Shown piece after piece: positions 1 through 8,537 of a stretch of DNA of 64,000 nucleotides. Within the stretch, counting starts at the first letter, position 1; each line of letters begins with the position of its first letter. The stretch is from Arthrobacter sp. FW306-07-I (GTDB lineage: Bacteria > Actinomycetota > Actinomycetes > Actinomycetales > Micrococcaceae), in the NCBI RefSeq assembly GCF_021800405.1, contig NZ_CP084550.1, positions 1,426,001 through 1,490,000 on the forward strand, given 5' to 3'. Under the pieces are notes generated by a model that saw only the letters and a program-made list of their open reading frames with translations, made no database searches and was not told the origin of the DNA. A program made the position numbers and the translations under genes.

Positions 1-113
1 GCCTCCAGCAGCCGGGGTACAAGCCGTCCGCCGATGTAGCCGGTGGCACCGGTGACAAGGACGCTCTTTGGTGTTGCGTGCTTGGGTGTTGCCTGGGCAT
101 TCATATCGGTCAT
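1..113 (-). CDS. NAD-dependent epimerase/SDR-type protein, N-terminal fragment (cut by window edge)
   Basis: Only the first 37 codons are present; the gene runs leftward off the window. After a short polar leader the translation enters a beta strand and a Rossmann dinucleotide motif, VLVTGATGYIGGRLVPRLLE, typical of extended SDRs and NmrA/epimerase-type NAD(P) binding proteins. The ATG at 113 is preceded by AGGAG seven bases upstream, which supports this start over the in-frame ATG at 104. The substrate cannot be inferred from the fragment. It is divergent from mfd. Confidence 0.75.
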   Translation of the reverse strand, partial: MTDMNAQATPKHATPKSVLVTGATGYIGGRLVPRLLE

Positions 114-414
114 GCTGGCTCCTGTTCGTCCTGGCACCTGGCGGTCGTGGCCCGATTTCGTCCCTGGTGGTTCGGAGCGGCGGCCCCCTCCGGACTGCTG
201 CACCGGCCAAAATACTCTGACCAAAATACCCAGGCCCAAAGCGCCCACGCTACAGCGCCCGTGCCCTGCCACCCTGCATGTATTCCCACCGGGGTTGGTG
301 CCGCGCTGCCATGTCGTTCCTGCGCGGTAGGCTGGGAGTACCCGGGATTCGCAGCGAATTTCGGGCTTTCGTGTTGCCTGCTTGTCCTTGATGAACACCA
401 CAGGAGCTTTCACC
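114..414. other. Divergent intergenic region between the epimerase-like gene and mfd
   Basis: About 300 bases without a gene. It should hold the promoters of both flanking genes. The only structure I noticed is a short direct repeat, CCAAAATAC at 207-215 and again at 221-229 (14-base spacing), an AT-richer island in otherwise GC-rich DNA. The mfd ribosome binding site AGGAG is at 402-406. I see no convincing -35/-10 pair, small ORF or hairpin terminator. Confidence 0.4.
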
Positions 415-3400
415 ATGAGTCTTCCCGGCCAGTCCGCAGCCGGCACATCCAGCACGGGCACCTCCAGCACTCCTTCGCTGGACGGCCTGCGCCGCGCACT
501 TGAGCCGGATACGACCTTCGCGCGCGTCCGCGCCGAGGCCGCCCGGGGCTTTGCCGTCCGCGGCCAGGATTACCAGATCAGTGCTCCGGCCGGCCTGCGC
601 CCGGTGCTGTTGGCCGAGATGGCGGACGGGCTTGCGGCTGCCGCCCAGGCAGAGAACCCGGACGGCGCGGGCCCGGGCGTAGTGCTGGCGGTGACGGCGA
701 CAGGCCGCGAGGCAGAAGACCTGTCCGCCGCCCTGCGCGCCTACCTTCCGGCGGATTCCGTGGCTGAGTTCCCCAGCTGGGAGACCCTCCCGCATGAGCG
801 GCTTTCGCCCCGTTCCGACACCGTTGGCCGCCGGCTCTCCGTTCTGCGCCGGCTGGCACATCCGGAAAGCTCGACGGCGGGCCGGCTGCGCGTCGTCGTC
901 GCGCCCGTCCGCGCCGTGGTCCAGCCGGTGGTGGCCGGCCTGGGCGACCTGGTTCCGGTCACGCTGAAGGTGGGCCAGGACGTTCCGTTCACCGACGTGG
1001 TGAGGAGCCTGGCCGACGCCGCATACGCCCGGGTGGACATGGTGACCCACCGCGGCGAGTTCGCTGTCCGCGGCGGCATCATCGACGTCTTCCCGCCCAC
1101 CGAAGACCACCCCATCCGCGTGGAGTTTTTCGGCGACGAGGTGGACCAGATGCGATGGTTTGCCGTCGCCGACCAGCGCTCGCTGTCCGCACCCGGCATC
1201 CACCACCCCACGGAACTGCACGCCCCTCCTTGCCGTGAAATCCTCATCACCCCTGCCGTGATGTCCCGCGCCGCCACCCTGAAGTCCCAGCTTCCTGCCG
1301 CGGCGGACATGCTGGAGAAGATCGCCGGCGGCATCGCCGTGGAAGGCATGGAATCCCTGGCCCCGGTGCTGGTGGATGCCATGGTGCCGTTCGTGGACCA
1401 GCTGCCGGCCGATTCCATCGCCGTGGTGATTGAACCGGAGAAGGTGCGCACCCGCGCCCACGACCTCGCTGCCACCAACGAGGAATTCCTTGAGGCGGCG
1501 TGGTCCACGGCGTCCGACGGCGGGGCGGCACCTTTGGACCTCAGCTCCCAGGCCAGCGCGGCGCTTCATTCGGCCAGCTTCCGCTCGCTGGCCGAAACCC
1601 GTTCGTCGTCCCTGGCGCACGGGGTGTCCTGGTGGTCCATCACGTCCCTGGCGCAGGACGCGGAGTTGCTGCCCGAGATCGACGTGCTGAATCTGCACGC
1701 CCGGGAGCCCCGCGGCTACCAGGGCGATGTGGCGGAAATGATGGATTTCATTGGTTCGCACGTCCGCGACCAGTGGCGGATCGTGGTGGCCACCGAAGGC
1801 CCCGGTCCGGCCCAGCGCCTGGCCGAGCTGTTCCACGAAAACGATATCCCCTGTGCCCGGGTGGACAGCCTTGACCACGAACCCCAGCCGGGCATCATCG
1901 AGGTGACCACTGCCGCCGTCGGCCGTGGTTTTGTCCTGGACGGGCTCAAGCTGGGCCTGCTCACCGAAGCCGACCTGCTGGGCCGCACCTCCGCCGGGTC
2001 CACCAAGGACATGCGGCGGATGCCCTCCAAGCGGCGCAACGCTGTCGACCCACTGCAGTTGGTGGCGGGGGACCATGTGGTGCACGAACAGCACGGCATT
2101 GGCCGGTTCGTGGAACTGATCCAGCGCAAGGTTGCCGGCGGTGGCGACGGAGTCCGCGAATACCTGGTGCTGGAGTACGCGCCGGCCAAGCGCGGCGGGC
2201 CCGGCGACCGCCTGTTCGTGCCTACGGACCAGCTGGACCAGGTGACCCGTTATGTGGGTGGCGACACCCCGGTGCTGAGCAAGATGGGCGGCGCGGACTG
2301 GGCCAGCACCAAGTCAAAGGCCCGCAAGGCCGTCAAGGAGATCGCCGGCGAACTGATCCGGCTGTACTCGGCCCGCATGGCCTCCCGCGGCCACGCTTTC
2401 GGCCCCGACACTCCGTGGCAGCGCGAACTGGAGGAAGCGTTCCCCTATGTGGAAACGCCGGACCAGCTGACCACCATCAACGAGGTCAAGGCTGACATGG
2501 AGCGGGAGATCCCCATGGACCGGCTGGTGTCCGGCGATGTGGGCTACGGCAAGACCGAGATCGCGGTGCGGGCCGCGTTCAAGGCGGTGCAGGACGGCAA
2601 GCAGGTGGCCGTGCTGGTGCCCACCACGTTGCTGGCCCAGCAGCACTACGAAACCTTCACCGAACGGTTCTCCGGCTTCCCCCTGCGGGTGAAGCCGCTG
2701 TCCCGGTTCCAGACGGCCAAGGAAGCGAAGGAAACGGCGGAGGGCGTCAAGAGCGGCGCCGTGGACATCGTGATCGGCACGCACCGGCTGCTGGCCAAGG
2801 ACTTCGAGTTCAAGGACCTGGGCCTGGTGATCGTGGACGAGGAACAGCGGTTCGGCGTTGAGCACAAGGAAGCGCTGAAGAAGATGCGCACCAACGTGGA
2901 CGTCCTGGCCATGAGCGCCACCCCGATTCCCCGCACCCTGGAAATGTCCCTCACGGGCATCCGCGAAACCTCCACCCTGGCTACTCCGCCGGAGGAGCGG
3001 CACCCGGTGCTGACCTACGTGGGCCCGTACACGGACAAGCAGACCTCCGCCGCGATCCGCCGCGAGCTGATGCGCGAAGGCCAGGTGTTCCTGGTGCATA
3101 ACCGGGTGTCCACTATTGAGCGGACCGCGGCCAAGATCCGCGAACTGGTGCCCGAGGCCCGGGTGGAGGTGGCGCACGGCAAGATGTCCGAGAGCCGCCT
3201 GGAGCAAATCATCGTGGACTTCTGGGAGCGGCGCTTCGACGTGCTGGTGTGCACCACCATCATCGAGACCGGCCTGGACATCTCCAACGCCAACACCCTG
3301 ATCGTGGACGGGGCGGACAAGTACGGCCTGTCCCAGCTCCACCAGCTTCGCGGCCGTGTGGGCCGTGGCCGCGAACGCGCCTATGCGTACTTCCTGTACC

Positions 3401-4107
3401 CCTCGGAAAAACCCTTGGGCGAGGTGGCGCTGGAACGGCTCAAGGCCGTTGCTGCGCACAACGAACTGGGCGCCGGCATGCAGCTGGCCATGAAGGACCT
3501 GGAGATCCGCGGCGCCGGCAACCTGCTGGGCGGTGAACAGTCAGGCCACATCCAAGGGGTGGGCTTCGACCTGTACATCCGCCTGGTGGGCGAAGCCGTG
3601 GCGGACTTCCGCGGCGAAGCCGAAGAAAAGGCCGCGGAGATGAAGATCGAGCTGCCGGTCAACGCGCACCTGCCGCACGACTACGTTCCCGGCGAGCGGC
3701 TGCGCCTGGAGGCCTACCGGAAACTCGCGGCCGCCCTCACCAACGAGGCCATCGATGAGGTGCAGGCAGAACTCGTGGACCGCTACGGCGAACTTCCGCT
3801 GCCGGCCCAGAACCTGGTGGCCGTGGCACGGTTCCGGGTCGGTGCCCGCGAAGCGGGCCTGTCCGACGTCGCACTCCAGGGCAACTTCATCAAGTTCTCC
3901 CCGGCCACGCTGCCGGAGTCCAAGACCATGCGCCTGAACCGGATGTACCCGGGCTCGCAGTCCAAGCCTGCCCTGGACGCGGTGCTTATTCCGAAGCCCA
4001 AGACGGCGCGGATCGGGGGCCGGGACCTGCAGGACGCCGAGATCCTGGAGTGGGCCAACGGCGTGATCCGGAACATCTTCTCCGATGCCCCATTGGCGGT
4101 GAGCTAG
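415..4107 (+). CDS. mfd: Transcription-repair coupling factor Mfd
   Basis: An ATP-dependent translocase that removes RNA polymerase stalled at DNA lesions and recruits UvrA. The 1230-residue length is normal for Mfd. The N-terminal UvrB-like module covers roughly residues 60-400. The RNA polymerase interaction domain follows (DHVVHEQHGIGRF near residue 550). A RecG-like superfamily 2 helicase core has a Walker A motif SGDVGYGKTE near residue 705 and a DEEQRFGVEHKE box near 808. A TRCF domain forms the C-terminus. I chose the ATG at 415 because AGGAG lies at 402-406; upstream in-frame starts at 382 and 391 lack a ribosome binding site. The membrane protein gene follows within a few bases, so the two are probably cotranscribed. 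Confidence 0.97.
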   Translation: MSLPGQSAAGTSSTGTSSTPSLDGLRRALEPDTTFARVRAEAARGFAVRGQDYQISAPAGLRPVLLAEMADGLAAAAQAENPDGAGPGVVLAVTATGREAEDLSAALRAYLPADSVAEFPSWETLPHERLSPRSDTVGRRLSVLRRLAHPESSTAGRLRVVVAPVRAVVQPVVAGLGDLVPVTLKVGQDVPFTDVVRSLADAAYARVDMVTHRGEFAVRGGIIDVFPPTEDHPIRVEFFGDEVDQMRWFAVADQRSLSAPGIHHPTELHAPPCREILITPAVMSRAATLKSQLPAAADMLEKIAGGIAVEGMESLAPVLVDAMVPFVDQLPADSIAVVIEPEKVRTRAHDLAATNEEFLEAAWSTASDGGAAPLDLSSQASAALHSASFRSLAETRSSSLAHGVSWWSITSLAQDAELLPEIDVLNLHAREPRGYQGDVAEMMDFIGSHVRDQWRIVVATEGPGPAQRLAELFHENDIPCARVDSLDHEPQPGIIEVTTAAVGRGFVLDGLKLGLLTEADLLGRTSAGSTKDMRRMPSKRRNAVDPLQLVAGDHVVHEQHGIGRFVELIQRKVAGGGDGVREYLVLEYAPAKRGGPGDRLFVPTDQLDQVTRYVGGDTPVLSKMGGADWASTKSKARKAVKEIAGELIRLYSARMASRGHAFGPDTPWQRELEEAFPYVETPDQLTTINEVKADMEREIPMDRLVSGDVGYGKTEIAVRAAFKAVQDGKQVAVLVPTTLLAQQHYETFTERFSGFPLRVKPLSRFQTAKEAKETAEGVKSGAVDIVIGTHRLLAKDFEFKDLGLVIVDEEQRFGVEHKEALKKMRTNVDVLAMSATPIPRTLEMSLTGIRETSTLATPPEERHPVLTYVGPYTDKQTSAAIRRELMREGQVFLVHNRVSTIERTAAKIRELVPEARVEVAHGKMSESRLEQIIVDFWERRFDVLVCTTIIETGLDISNANTLIVDGADKYGLSQLHQLRGRVGRGRERAYAYFLYPSEKPLGEVALERLKAVAAHNELGAGMQLAMKDLEIRGAGNLLGGEQSGHIQGVGFDLYIRLVGEAVADFRGEAEEKAAEMKIELPVNAHLPHDYVPGERLRLEAYRKLAAALTNEAIDEVQAELVDRYGELPLPAQNLVAVARFRVGAREAGLSDVALQGNFIKFSPATLPESKTMRLNRMYPGSQSKPALDAVLIPKPKTARIGGRDLQDAEILEWANGVIRNIFSDAPLAVS

Positions 4108-4113
4108 CACTTG

Positions 4114-4926
4114 ATGGGAGGACACCACGCCGCGTCGGGAGCCGCGGCGTGGGTAGCTGTTGCGTCCACCGGCCCCTACACCCTGGGCTGGTACCCGCTT
4201 GATCCCACCGGGATCCTCATCGGCGGCATGGCCACTGCCGGCACGGCCCTGGTCTGCGACTGGGACCACCGTTCAAGCACGGTGGCCCATGCACTGCCGC
4301 CGCTGTCCAACGCGATAGCGCGCGGCATTGAAAACGCCAGCGGCGGCCACCGGCAGGGCACGCATTCCATTCTGGGGGCGGCGGCGTTCGTATTCCTGGC
4401 CGGCCTGGCATCCCAGGTCCACATGGACACCGGCTGGGGCCGACTGTCCGTCGGCGCCGGCCTGCTGTGCATGTTCCTGATCAACATCGCAGCGAAGGCG
4501 CTGAAACTCTTTCCCAAAAGCGGCTTTATCTCGAACTGGATCTTCGCGTTGGTCATGGCCGGCCTGGTCACCGTCTACGCGCCGGAGCAGTGGACATGGC
4601 TGCCCACCTCGATGCTGATCGGGGTTGTGGTGCACATCGTGGGCGACCTCATCACCACCGGGGGAGTGCCGCTGCTTTGGCCTCTGGTGGTCCGGCCACC
4701 CAAAATGCTGCGCCGCATGCCCCTGCTGCGGAACGTATGGCGGGCCAACGGCGCCTTGTCCGTACCCCTCCTGGGGCGGGCGGGTTCCAAGCGGGAGTGG
4801 CTGGTGCTGATCCCGGTCAGCGCCTACGCGATGGTGGGCATGACCATGGCCGGGTGGGCCATCGCCCAGCACCACTGGGGCCGTGTGGCCGCTGCGGCGG
4901 GTGCCTGGATCAGGCTCTGGTTCTAG
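4114..4926 (+). CDS. YdjM/DUF457-family membrane-bound metal-dependent hydrolase-like protein
   Basis: A 270-residue polytopic membrane protein with several hydrophobic segments. It carries the family's conserved His/Asp signatures: GGHHAASG at the extreme N-terminus, DWDHRSSTVAH near residue 50, GGHRQGTHS near residue 75 and HIVGDLIT near residue 175. These match the YdjM/LexA-regulated DUF457 family, predicted to be metal-dependent hydrolases; the true substrate is unknown. The ATG at 4114 is six bases past the mfd stop, with a TTG at 4111 as an alternative. The ribosome binding site is weak, suggesting coupling to mfd translation. SOS regulation, known for E. coli ydjM, is not shown here by any site I can see. 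Confidence 0.8.
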   Translation: MGGHHAASGAAAWVAVASTGPYTLGWYPLDPTGILIGGMATAGTALVCDWDHRSSTVAHALPPLSNAIARGIENASGGHRQGTHSILGAAAFVFLAGLASQVHMDTGWGRLSVGAGLLCMFLINIAAKALKLFPKSGFISNWIFALVMAGLVTVYAPEQWTWLPTSMLIGVVVHIVGDLITTGGVPLLWPLVVRPPKMLRRMPLLRNVWRANGALSVPLLGRAGSKREWLVLIPVSAYAMVGMTMAGWAIAQHHWGRVAAAAGAWIRLWF

Positions 4927-4949
4927 CAGCCAAAAAGCAGATACTAGAA

Positions 4950-4978
4950 CGGACCCCGGACGATGCGTCCGGGGCCCG
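4950..4978. terminator. Hairpin, probable transcription terminator
   Basis: An 8-bp GC stem CCCCGGAC/GTCCGGGG with a 5-base loop is extended by three more pairs across one mismatch. It sits between the convergent ends of the mfd operon and the deoC operon. No U-tract follows, so it is an imperfect intrinsic terminator that could serve both strands. Confidence 0.5.
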
Positions 4979-5063
4979 TACTGATGTTGCTGCCTGTCCC
5001 AACTGGGTGGCAGTACTTGTCGTTATGAAGCCTCAAAACGACAACAACTGCGAGCTACTTGGG

Positions 5064-5327
5064 TTAGTGCTCGCCGGCGGAGTCAGAGCGGCCGAAGATG
5101 GTCTGCGGCAGCCAAAATGCCAGGGCGAAGAGGACCAGGCAGACGGCCATCGGCCAGGGGTTGCCGAGGCTGAGGAAGGACAGCGAGTAGATGGAGCCCA
5201 GGAACAGGGCGAAGCAGATCACGAAGAGGACAATGCTGCCCGCGAGGGTGTTTTCGTTCTGCGGGGTACGGACATGTTCCTGGCTGGATGCCGTGTCCCG
5301 GCTGGACGGGTTGATCTGGCTGGACAT
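5064..5327 (-). CDS. Small two-helix membrane protein of unknown function
   Basis: An 87-residue protein with a polar N-terminal half rich in Ser, Gln and Asn (residues 1-30). Two hydrophobic segments follow at about residues 31-50 and 55-75, and the tail is short and polar. The start at 5327 is set by AGGAGG a few bases upstream; the reading frame stays open further upstream but lacks a ribosome binding site. It lies 52 bases downstream of deoC on the same strand and is probably its operon partner. I recognise no family and see no catalytic motif. Confidence 0.7.
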   Translation of the reverse strand: MSSQINPSSRDTASSQEHVRTPQNENTLAGSIVLFVICFALFLGSIYSLSFLSLGNPWPMAVCLVLFALAFWLPQTIFGRSDSAGEH

Positions 5328-5379
5328 GTGTTCCTCCTCGGCCCCGCGGGGCTTGGTCTGTGGCGGCTTCCGGTTCCGG

Positions 5380-6099
5380 TCAGTAGGCGGCTGAACCCTG
5401 TTCACCCTTGACAATGGCAATTCCGGAGCTGGCACCAATTCGTGTTGCACCTGCTGCAATCATAGCCTGCGCGTCGGCCAGGGACCGTACGCCACCGGAG
5501 GCCTTGACCCCCAGGTCAGGGCCTACTGTCCTGCGCATCAGGGCTACGTCCTCGACGGTGGCGCCGCCGCCGTTGAAGCCCGTGGAGGTTTTCACGAAGT
5601 CTGCTCCGCCTTCCACCGCCGCCTGGCAGGCCAGCACCTTTTGCTCGTCTGTCAGGAGGGCAGTTTCGATGATGACCTTCAGGATGGCCCCGCCCGCATG
5701 CACGGTCTCGGCCACACCTGCGATGTCGTCGGTCAAGGCACCCTTGTCGTTCGCCCGTGCGGCGGCGATGTTGATCACCATGTCCACCTCATCGGCGCCG
5801 TCCAGCACCGCACCGCGGGCTTCGAACGACTTCACGTCCGTGGGTGTGGCCCCCAGGGGGAAGCCCACCACGGAGCAGGTGAGGACGCCCGAGCCCTTGA
5901 GCGCCTTGGTAACAGCCTTGACCCAAATCGGGTTCACGCATACGGACTTGAACTTGTACTCGGCCGCCTCTGCGCACACTTTCAGCACGTCGGCTTCCGA
6001 CGCTTCGGGCTTGAGCAGCGTGTGGTCGATGTAGGAGGCGATGTTCGCGGCTCCGGCCGCCTCAGGGTTGCCTGCGTGCACGGTGGCTTCGTTGCTCAT
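5380..6099 (-). CDS. deoC: Deoxyribose-phosphate aldolase
   Basis: Cleaves 2-deoxyribose 5-phosphate to glyceraldehyde 3-phosphate and acetaldehyde in deoxynucleoside catabolism. The 239-residue product has the DeoC landmarks: [11 protein letters not shown] near the N-terminus, SVCVNP, and the Schiff-base lysine segment VKASGGVRS near residue 195. Start at 6099 rests on AGAGGA six bases upstream; the frame is open further upstream through a repeat-derived stretch that is not credible protein. A purine nucleoside phosphorylase gene lies 9 kb away and would feed the same pathway. A short perfect palindrome about 40 bases upstream may be its operator. Confidence 0.95.
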   Translation of the reverse strand: MSNEATVHAGNPEAAGAANIASYIDHTLLKPEASEADVLKVCAEAAEYKFKSVCVNPIWVKAVTKALKGSGVLTCSVVGFPLGATPTDVKSFEARGAVLDGADEVDMVINIAAARANDKGALTDDIAGVAETVHAGGAILKVIIETALLTDEQKVLACQAAVEGGADFVKTSTGFNGGGATVEDVALMRRTVGPDLGVKASGGVRSLADAQAMIAAGATRIGASSGIAIVKGEQGSAAY

Positions 6100-6138
6100 G
6101 ATGGTCCTCTCGAAGGGCCGGGCGGCCGGCGTTGACTC

Positions 6139-6151
6139 GGTTTCGGAAACC
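6139..6151. promoter_or_regulatory. Short palindrome upstream of deoC, candidate operator
   Basis: GGTTTC-G-GAAACC is a perfect 13-base inverted repeat 40-52 bases upstream of the deoC start, where a repressor site would be expected. No regulator gene is adjacent, so its owner is unknown. Confidence 0.3.
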
Positions 6152-6216
6152 ATCTTGTCACAGCGGCGCGCACCCAAAGCAGGCACCGGCACGCAGGCAC
6201 TGCCGGCAGGTGACCT

Positions 6217-6290
6217 GTCAGGCAGCCGCCTGCAGGTGACCCCGTCAGGCAGCCGCCTGCAGGTGACCCCGTCAGGCAGCCGCCTGCAGG
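6217..6290. repeat. 27-bp tandem repeat, about 2.7 copies, spanning a stop codon
   Basis: Units begin at 6217, 6244 and 6271 with a perfect 27-base period; the first two are identical, the third matches for 20 bases and then diverges, and a partial older copy (GCAGGTGACC) lies just upstream. Each unit contains CCTGCAGG and the stem CAGGC/GCCTG. The last copy supplies the final codons and stop of the minus-strand oxidoreductase gene, so the array probably grew by slippage from the gene's 3' end. Confidence 0.85.
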
Positions 6291-7141
6291 GCGGGCGCAG
6301 CCGAAGCGGCCGACAGCAGTTGCGTTGCACAGGTGCCCGCCGCTGAAGCGGCTGCCACCAGCAGCCCCAGCCGCACGCCGTCGAACGCTGCGGCGTCCCC
6401 GATCGCCCAAATCCCCGGCACCGAGGTGCGGTAGTCGCGGCTGATGACGATGCCGCCAGCTGCCGCCGTCTGCAGGCCTGCGCTGGCGGCCAGGCCGTCC
6501 CGGGAGACGCGCTCCTCCGCTAAAACGACCAGGTCCCCGGTCATGCTGCTGCCGTCTTCGAAGACCACCGCGGATGCGGATACGCGGGAAGCTGGACCGG
6601 ACACGACGGCAGGGACGATGGCGGCCGGCCGGGCGGTGGTGCGGATGGGACGTACGCCTTTGGCCCGCAGGACTGCCTCGGCCTGTCCTGCCGCCGCACC
6701 GGTCCCGACCAGGATTCCCACGGGGCGCCTGCCCAGCTCCAGGGCCACCTTCTGCACGCCCTTTGCGACGCGTGGTGCGTCGTCGATGGTGGCATAGCTC
6801 AGGCACTGCGCGGCACCCTCCACCGGGCTGGCCACGGGGGCTGATCCGGTGGCAATCACCAGCTGGTCGTAGGCGAATTCCATGCCGTCAGCAGTGGCCA
6901 CGGTGCGGTTGGCAGCGTCGATGTGGCTGGCGGGCTGGCCGAACCGGACGGAGACCTGGGGGAGCATGGCCAGCTCCAGCAGTTCCTCGGGGGCGTCGTC
7001 GCGGTTGCTCAGCACGGTGATGGTGCCGGTGAACCGGGCCCGGTCCAGTTGCGCCACCAGGGCCTGGGCAGCGGGTCCGGCACCGGCGATGACGATGCGG
7101 GTTGCGGTGGATGAGGACTGGGAGGGTGCCGGAGCGGACAT
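6272..7141 (-). CDS. Short NAD(P)/FAD-dependent oxidoreductase, related to the NirB FAD module
   Basis: A 289-residue pyridine nucleotide-disulfide-type flavoprotein. The N-terminal FAD motif [12 protein letters not shown], the central VIATGS segment and the C-terminal [10 protein letters not shown] motif are present, so it binds FAD in the NirB/rubredoxin-reductase manner. The second Rossmann segment ([15 protein letters not shown], near residue 140) is degenerate and the protein is about 100 residues shorter than usual. It lies downstream of nnaR in the nirB direction, separated by 214 bases. A role as an accessory reductase or sensor in nitrite metabolism is inferred from position only. 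The C-terminus is alanine-rich and ends inside the 27-bp repeat. Confidence 0.7.
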   Translation of the reverse strand: MSAPAPSQSSSTATRIVIAGAGPAAQALVAQLDRARFTGTITVLSNRDDAPEELLELAMLPQVSVRFGQPASHIDAANRTVATADGMEFAYDQLVIATGSAPVASPVEGAAQCLSYATIDDAPRVAKGVQKVALELGRRPVGILVGTGAAAGQAEAVLRAKGVRPIRTTARPAAIVPAVVSGPASRVSASAVVFEDGSSMTGDLVVLAEERVSRDGLAASAGLQTAAAGGIVISRDYRTSVPGIWAIGDAAAFDGVRLGLLVAAASAAGTCATQLLSAASAAPALQAAA

Positions 7142-7355
7142 GTGCTGGCCCTTTCGCTGGCGGCCGCCGGGCGGCCGGAACTCTGTGATGAGACCCAGCG
7201 TAGGCTTGCGCTTTTTCCGGCAGGTTTCCCCGCAGTTGCTGTTTCAGGGCCCTGTGTTCGCCAGTATTTACCGGCCGGTAACACAACCCGTGACACACCT
7301 CTCATCCGGCGGCCGCAGGACACATTCCGCCCCGGCGGCACCCCTCGAAACCGGA

Positions 7356-8537
7356 CTAGACGCGGATCCGGTACCCGCGCTTGACCACGGTCTCAATAAG
7401 CCTGCCGTCCGGCAGCGACGAACGCAGCCTGCTCACCGTCATGTCCAGCGCGTGCACGGATCCCCGGAGTTCCAGCAGGTCGGAGAGCGATTCACGGGAC
7501 AGGACTGCGCCGCCTGCACCCAGCAGGGCGCGCAGGAGCAGCAGGGGAGCGGGCGCCAGTTCCACCTGCTGGCCGTCGATGCGGAGGCAGCGGCCGCGGA
7601 GCTCGATGTTTCCGGAGCGCGTCTCCAGCCGGCGGACGTGGTTCAGCGCAAGGTGCTCGCACACCAGGCGGATGAGGGCGCCCATGCGGAAACGTTCGGG
7701 GATCAGCGGTGTGATGCCGGCGTCCAGGAGCGGCTGCGCGGTCACGGGACCCACCACGGCGGTGGTGACGTTCAGTTTCAGGCTCTCCACCAACTGCTTA
7801 TACAGGCCCATCTCGTGCGCGGTGCTCCACATGGCATCGACAGCGGGGGCGCTGGTGAAGGTCAGGACGTCGAGGTTTCCGCTGCAGGCAGCCTCGATCA
7901 AGCGGGGCAGCCGGTCCTCGCCGTCGGGTTTCACCCAGCGGTACGGCGTGACGGTCAGGACCGTGGCGCCGGACATCCGCAGCCGCTCGATCTGCCGCAC
8001 GTCGGTGTAGCCGTGCAGCTGCATGGCGACAGTCTTGCCGCGGACGCCTTCAGCAAGCAGCATGTCCACCAGGGTGGCGGTGGTTTCGTCGCTGCTGATG
8101 CCGACGTCGGCAAGGCCGGCTGCCCGCACGGCACCGCGGGCTTTGGGTCCCCGGACGAACATGCGGCAGTTCCCGAGGGTTTCCAACAGTTCGTCGCCGA
8201 TGCCAAAGGAGTCCGCGGCCTCGCACCACCGGCGCATCCCGTAAGCGGTGGTGGCGATACAGAGGTCCGGCTTGGCTGCGATGATGGCCCGGGTGTCTTC
8301 TATGAGGCGCATGTCCTCCTGGACGGGAGCGATCTTCAGCGCCGGCGCGTGCAGGACTTCGGCGCCGCGGCGTTCCAGGGCCTCAATGAGGTCCCGGGAC
8401 CGCCGGTCAGAGGTGACGCCGATACGGAACCCCTCCAGCGGCGACTCGGCGGCATCCGGAGCAGCTTCTGCCTGCGTTGGTTCGGCCTGCGTTTGTTCAA
8501 CCGGTGCAAGTGCAGTCATGGGGGTCAATCCTTTCAT
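7356..8537 (-). CDS. nnaR: NnaR-type nitrate assimilation regulator (HemD-like domain plus winged helix)
   Basis: A 393-residue protein with two parts. Residues about 30-290 form a uroporphyrinogen-III synthase (HemD) fold, and about 300-393 form an OmpR/PhoB-type winged-helix DNA-binding domain (GRCLRIDGQQVELAPAPLLL then DMTVSRLRSSL and VVKRGYRIRV). This architecture is that of Streptomyces NnaR and mycobacterial relatives, which activate nitrate and nitrite assimilation genes together with GlnR. Its position directly after nirB and cobA fits. The ATG at 8537 overlaps the cobA stop as ATGA; an in-frame ATG at 8519 has AAAGGA at good spacing and may be the true start. A residual HemD activity cannot be excluded. 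Confidence 0.85.
   Translation of the reverse strand: MKGLTPMTALAPVEQTQAEPTQAEAAPDAAESPLEGFRIGVTSDRRSRDLIEALERRGAEVLHAPALKIAPVQEDMRLIEDTRAIIAAKPDLCIATTAYGMRRWCEAADSFGIGDELLETLGNCRMFVRGPKARGAVRAAGLADVGISSDETTATLVDMLLAEGVRGKTVAMQLHGYTDVRQIERLRMSGATVLTVTPYRWVKPDGEDRLPRLIEAACSGNLDVLTFTSAPAVDAMWSTAHEMGLYKQLVESLKLNVTTAVVGPVTAQPLLDAGITPLIPERFRMGALIRLVCEHLALNHVRRLETRSGNIELRGRCLRIDGQQVELAPAPLLLLRALLGAGGAVLSRESLSDLLELRGSVHALDMTVSRLRSSLPDGRLIETVVKRGYRIRV

Noticed and set aside
250..2094. 614-codon minus-strand frame inside mfd
   Set aside because: Antisense to Mfd, with His/Gly/Arg-rich composition and no homology to any family I know.
6217..6290. Possible CRISPR array
   Set aside because: The 27-base units abut directly with no unique spacers and no cas genes nearby.
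7225..7300. GlnR-like pentamers (GTTTC, GTTGC, GTAAC, GTGAC) between nnaR and the FAD oxidoreductase
   Set aside because: The spacing is irregular and no two adjacent pentamers fit the 11-base rule, so I could not support a site.
8519..8537. Frameshift or broken junction between cobA and nnaR
   Set aside because: The overlap is a normal ATGA stop/start junction; both frames are intact.
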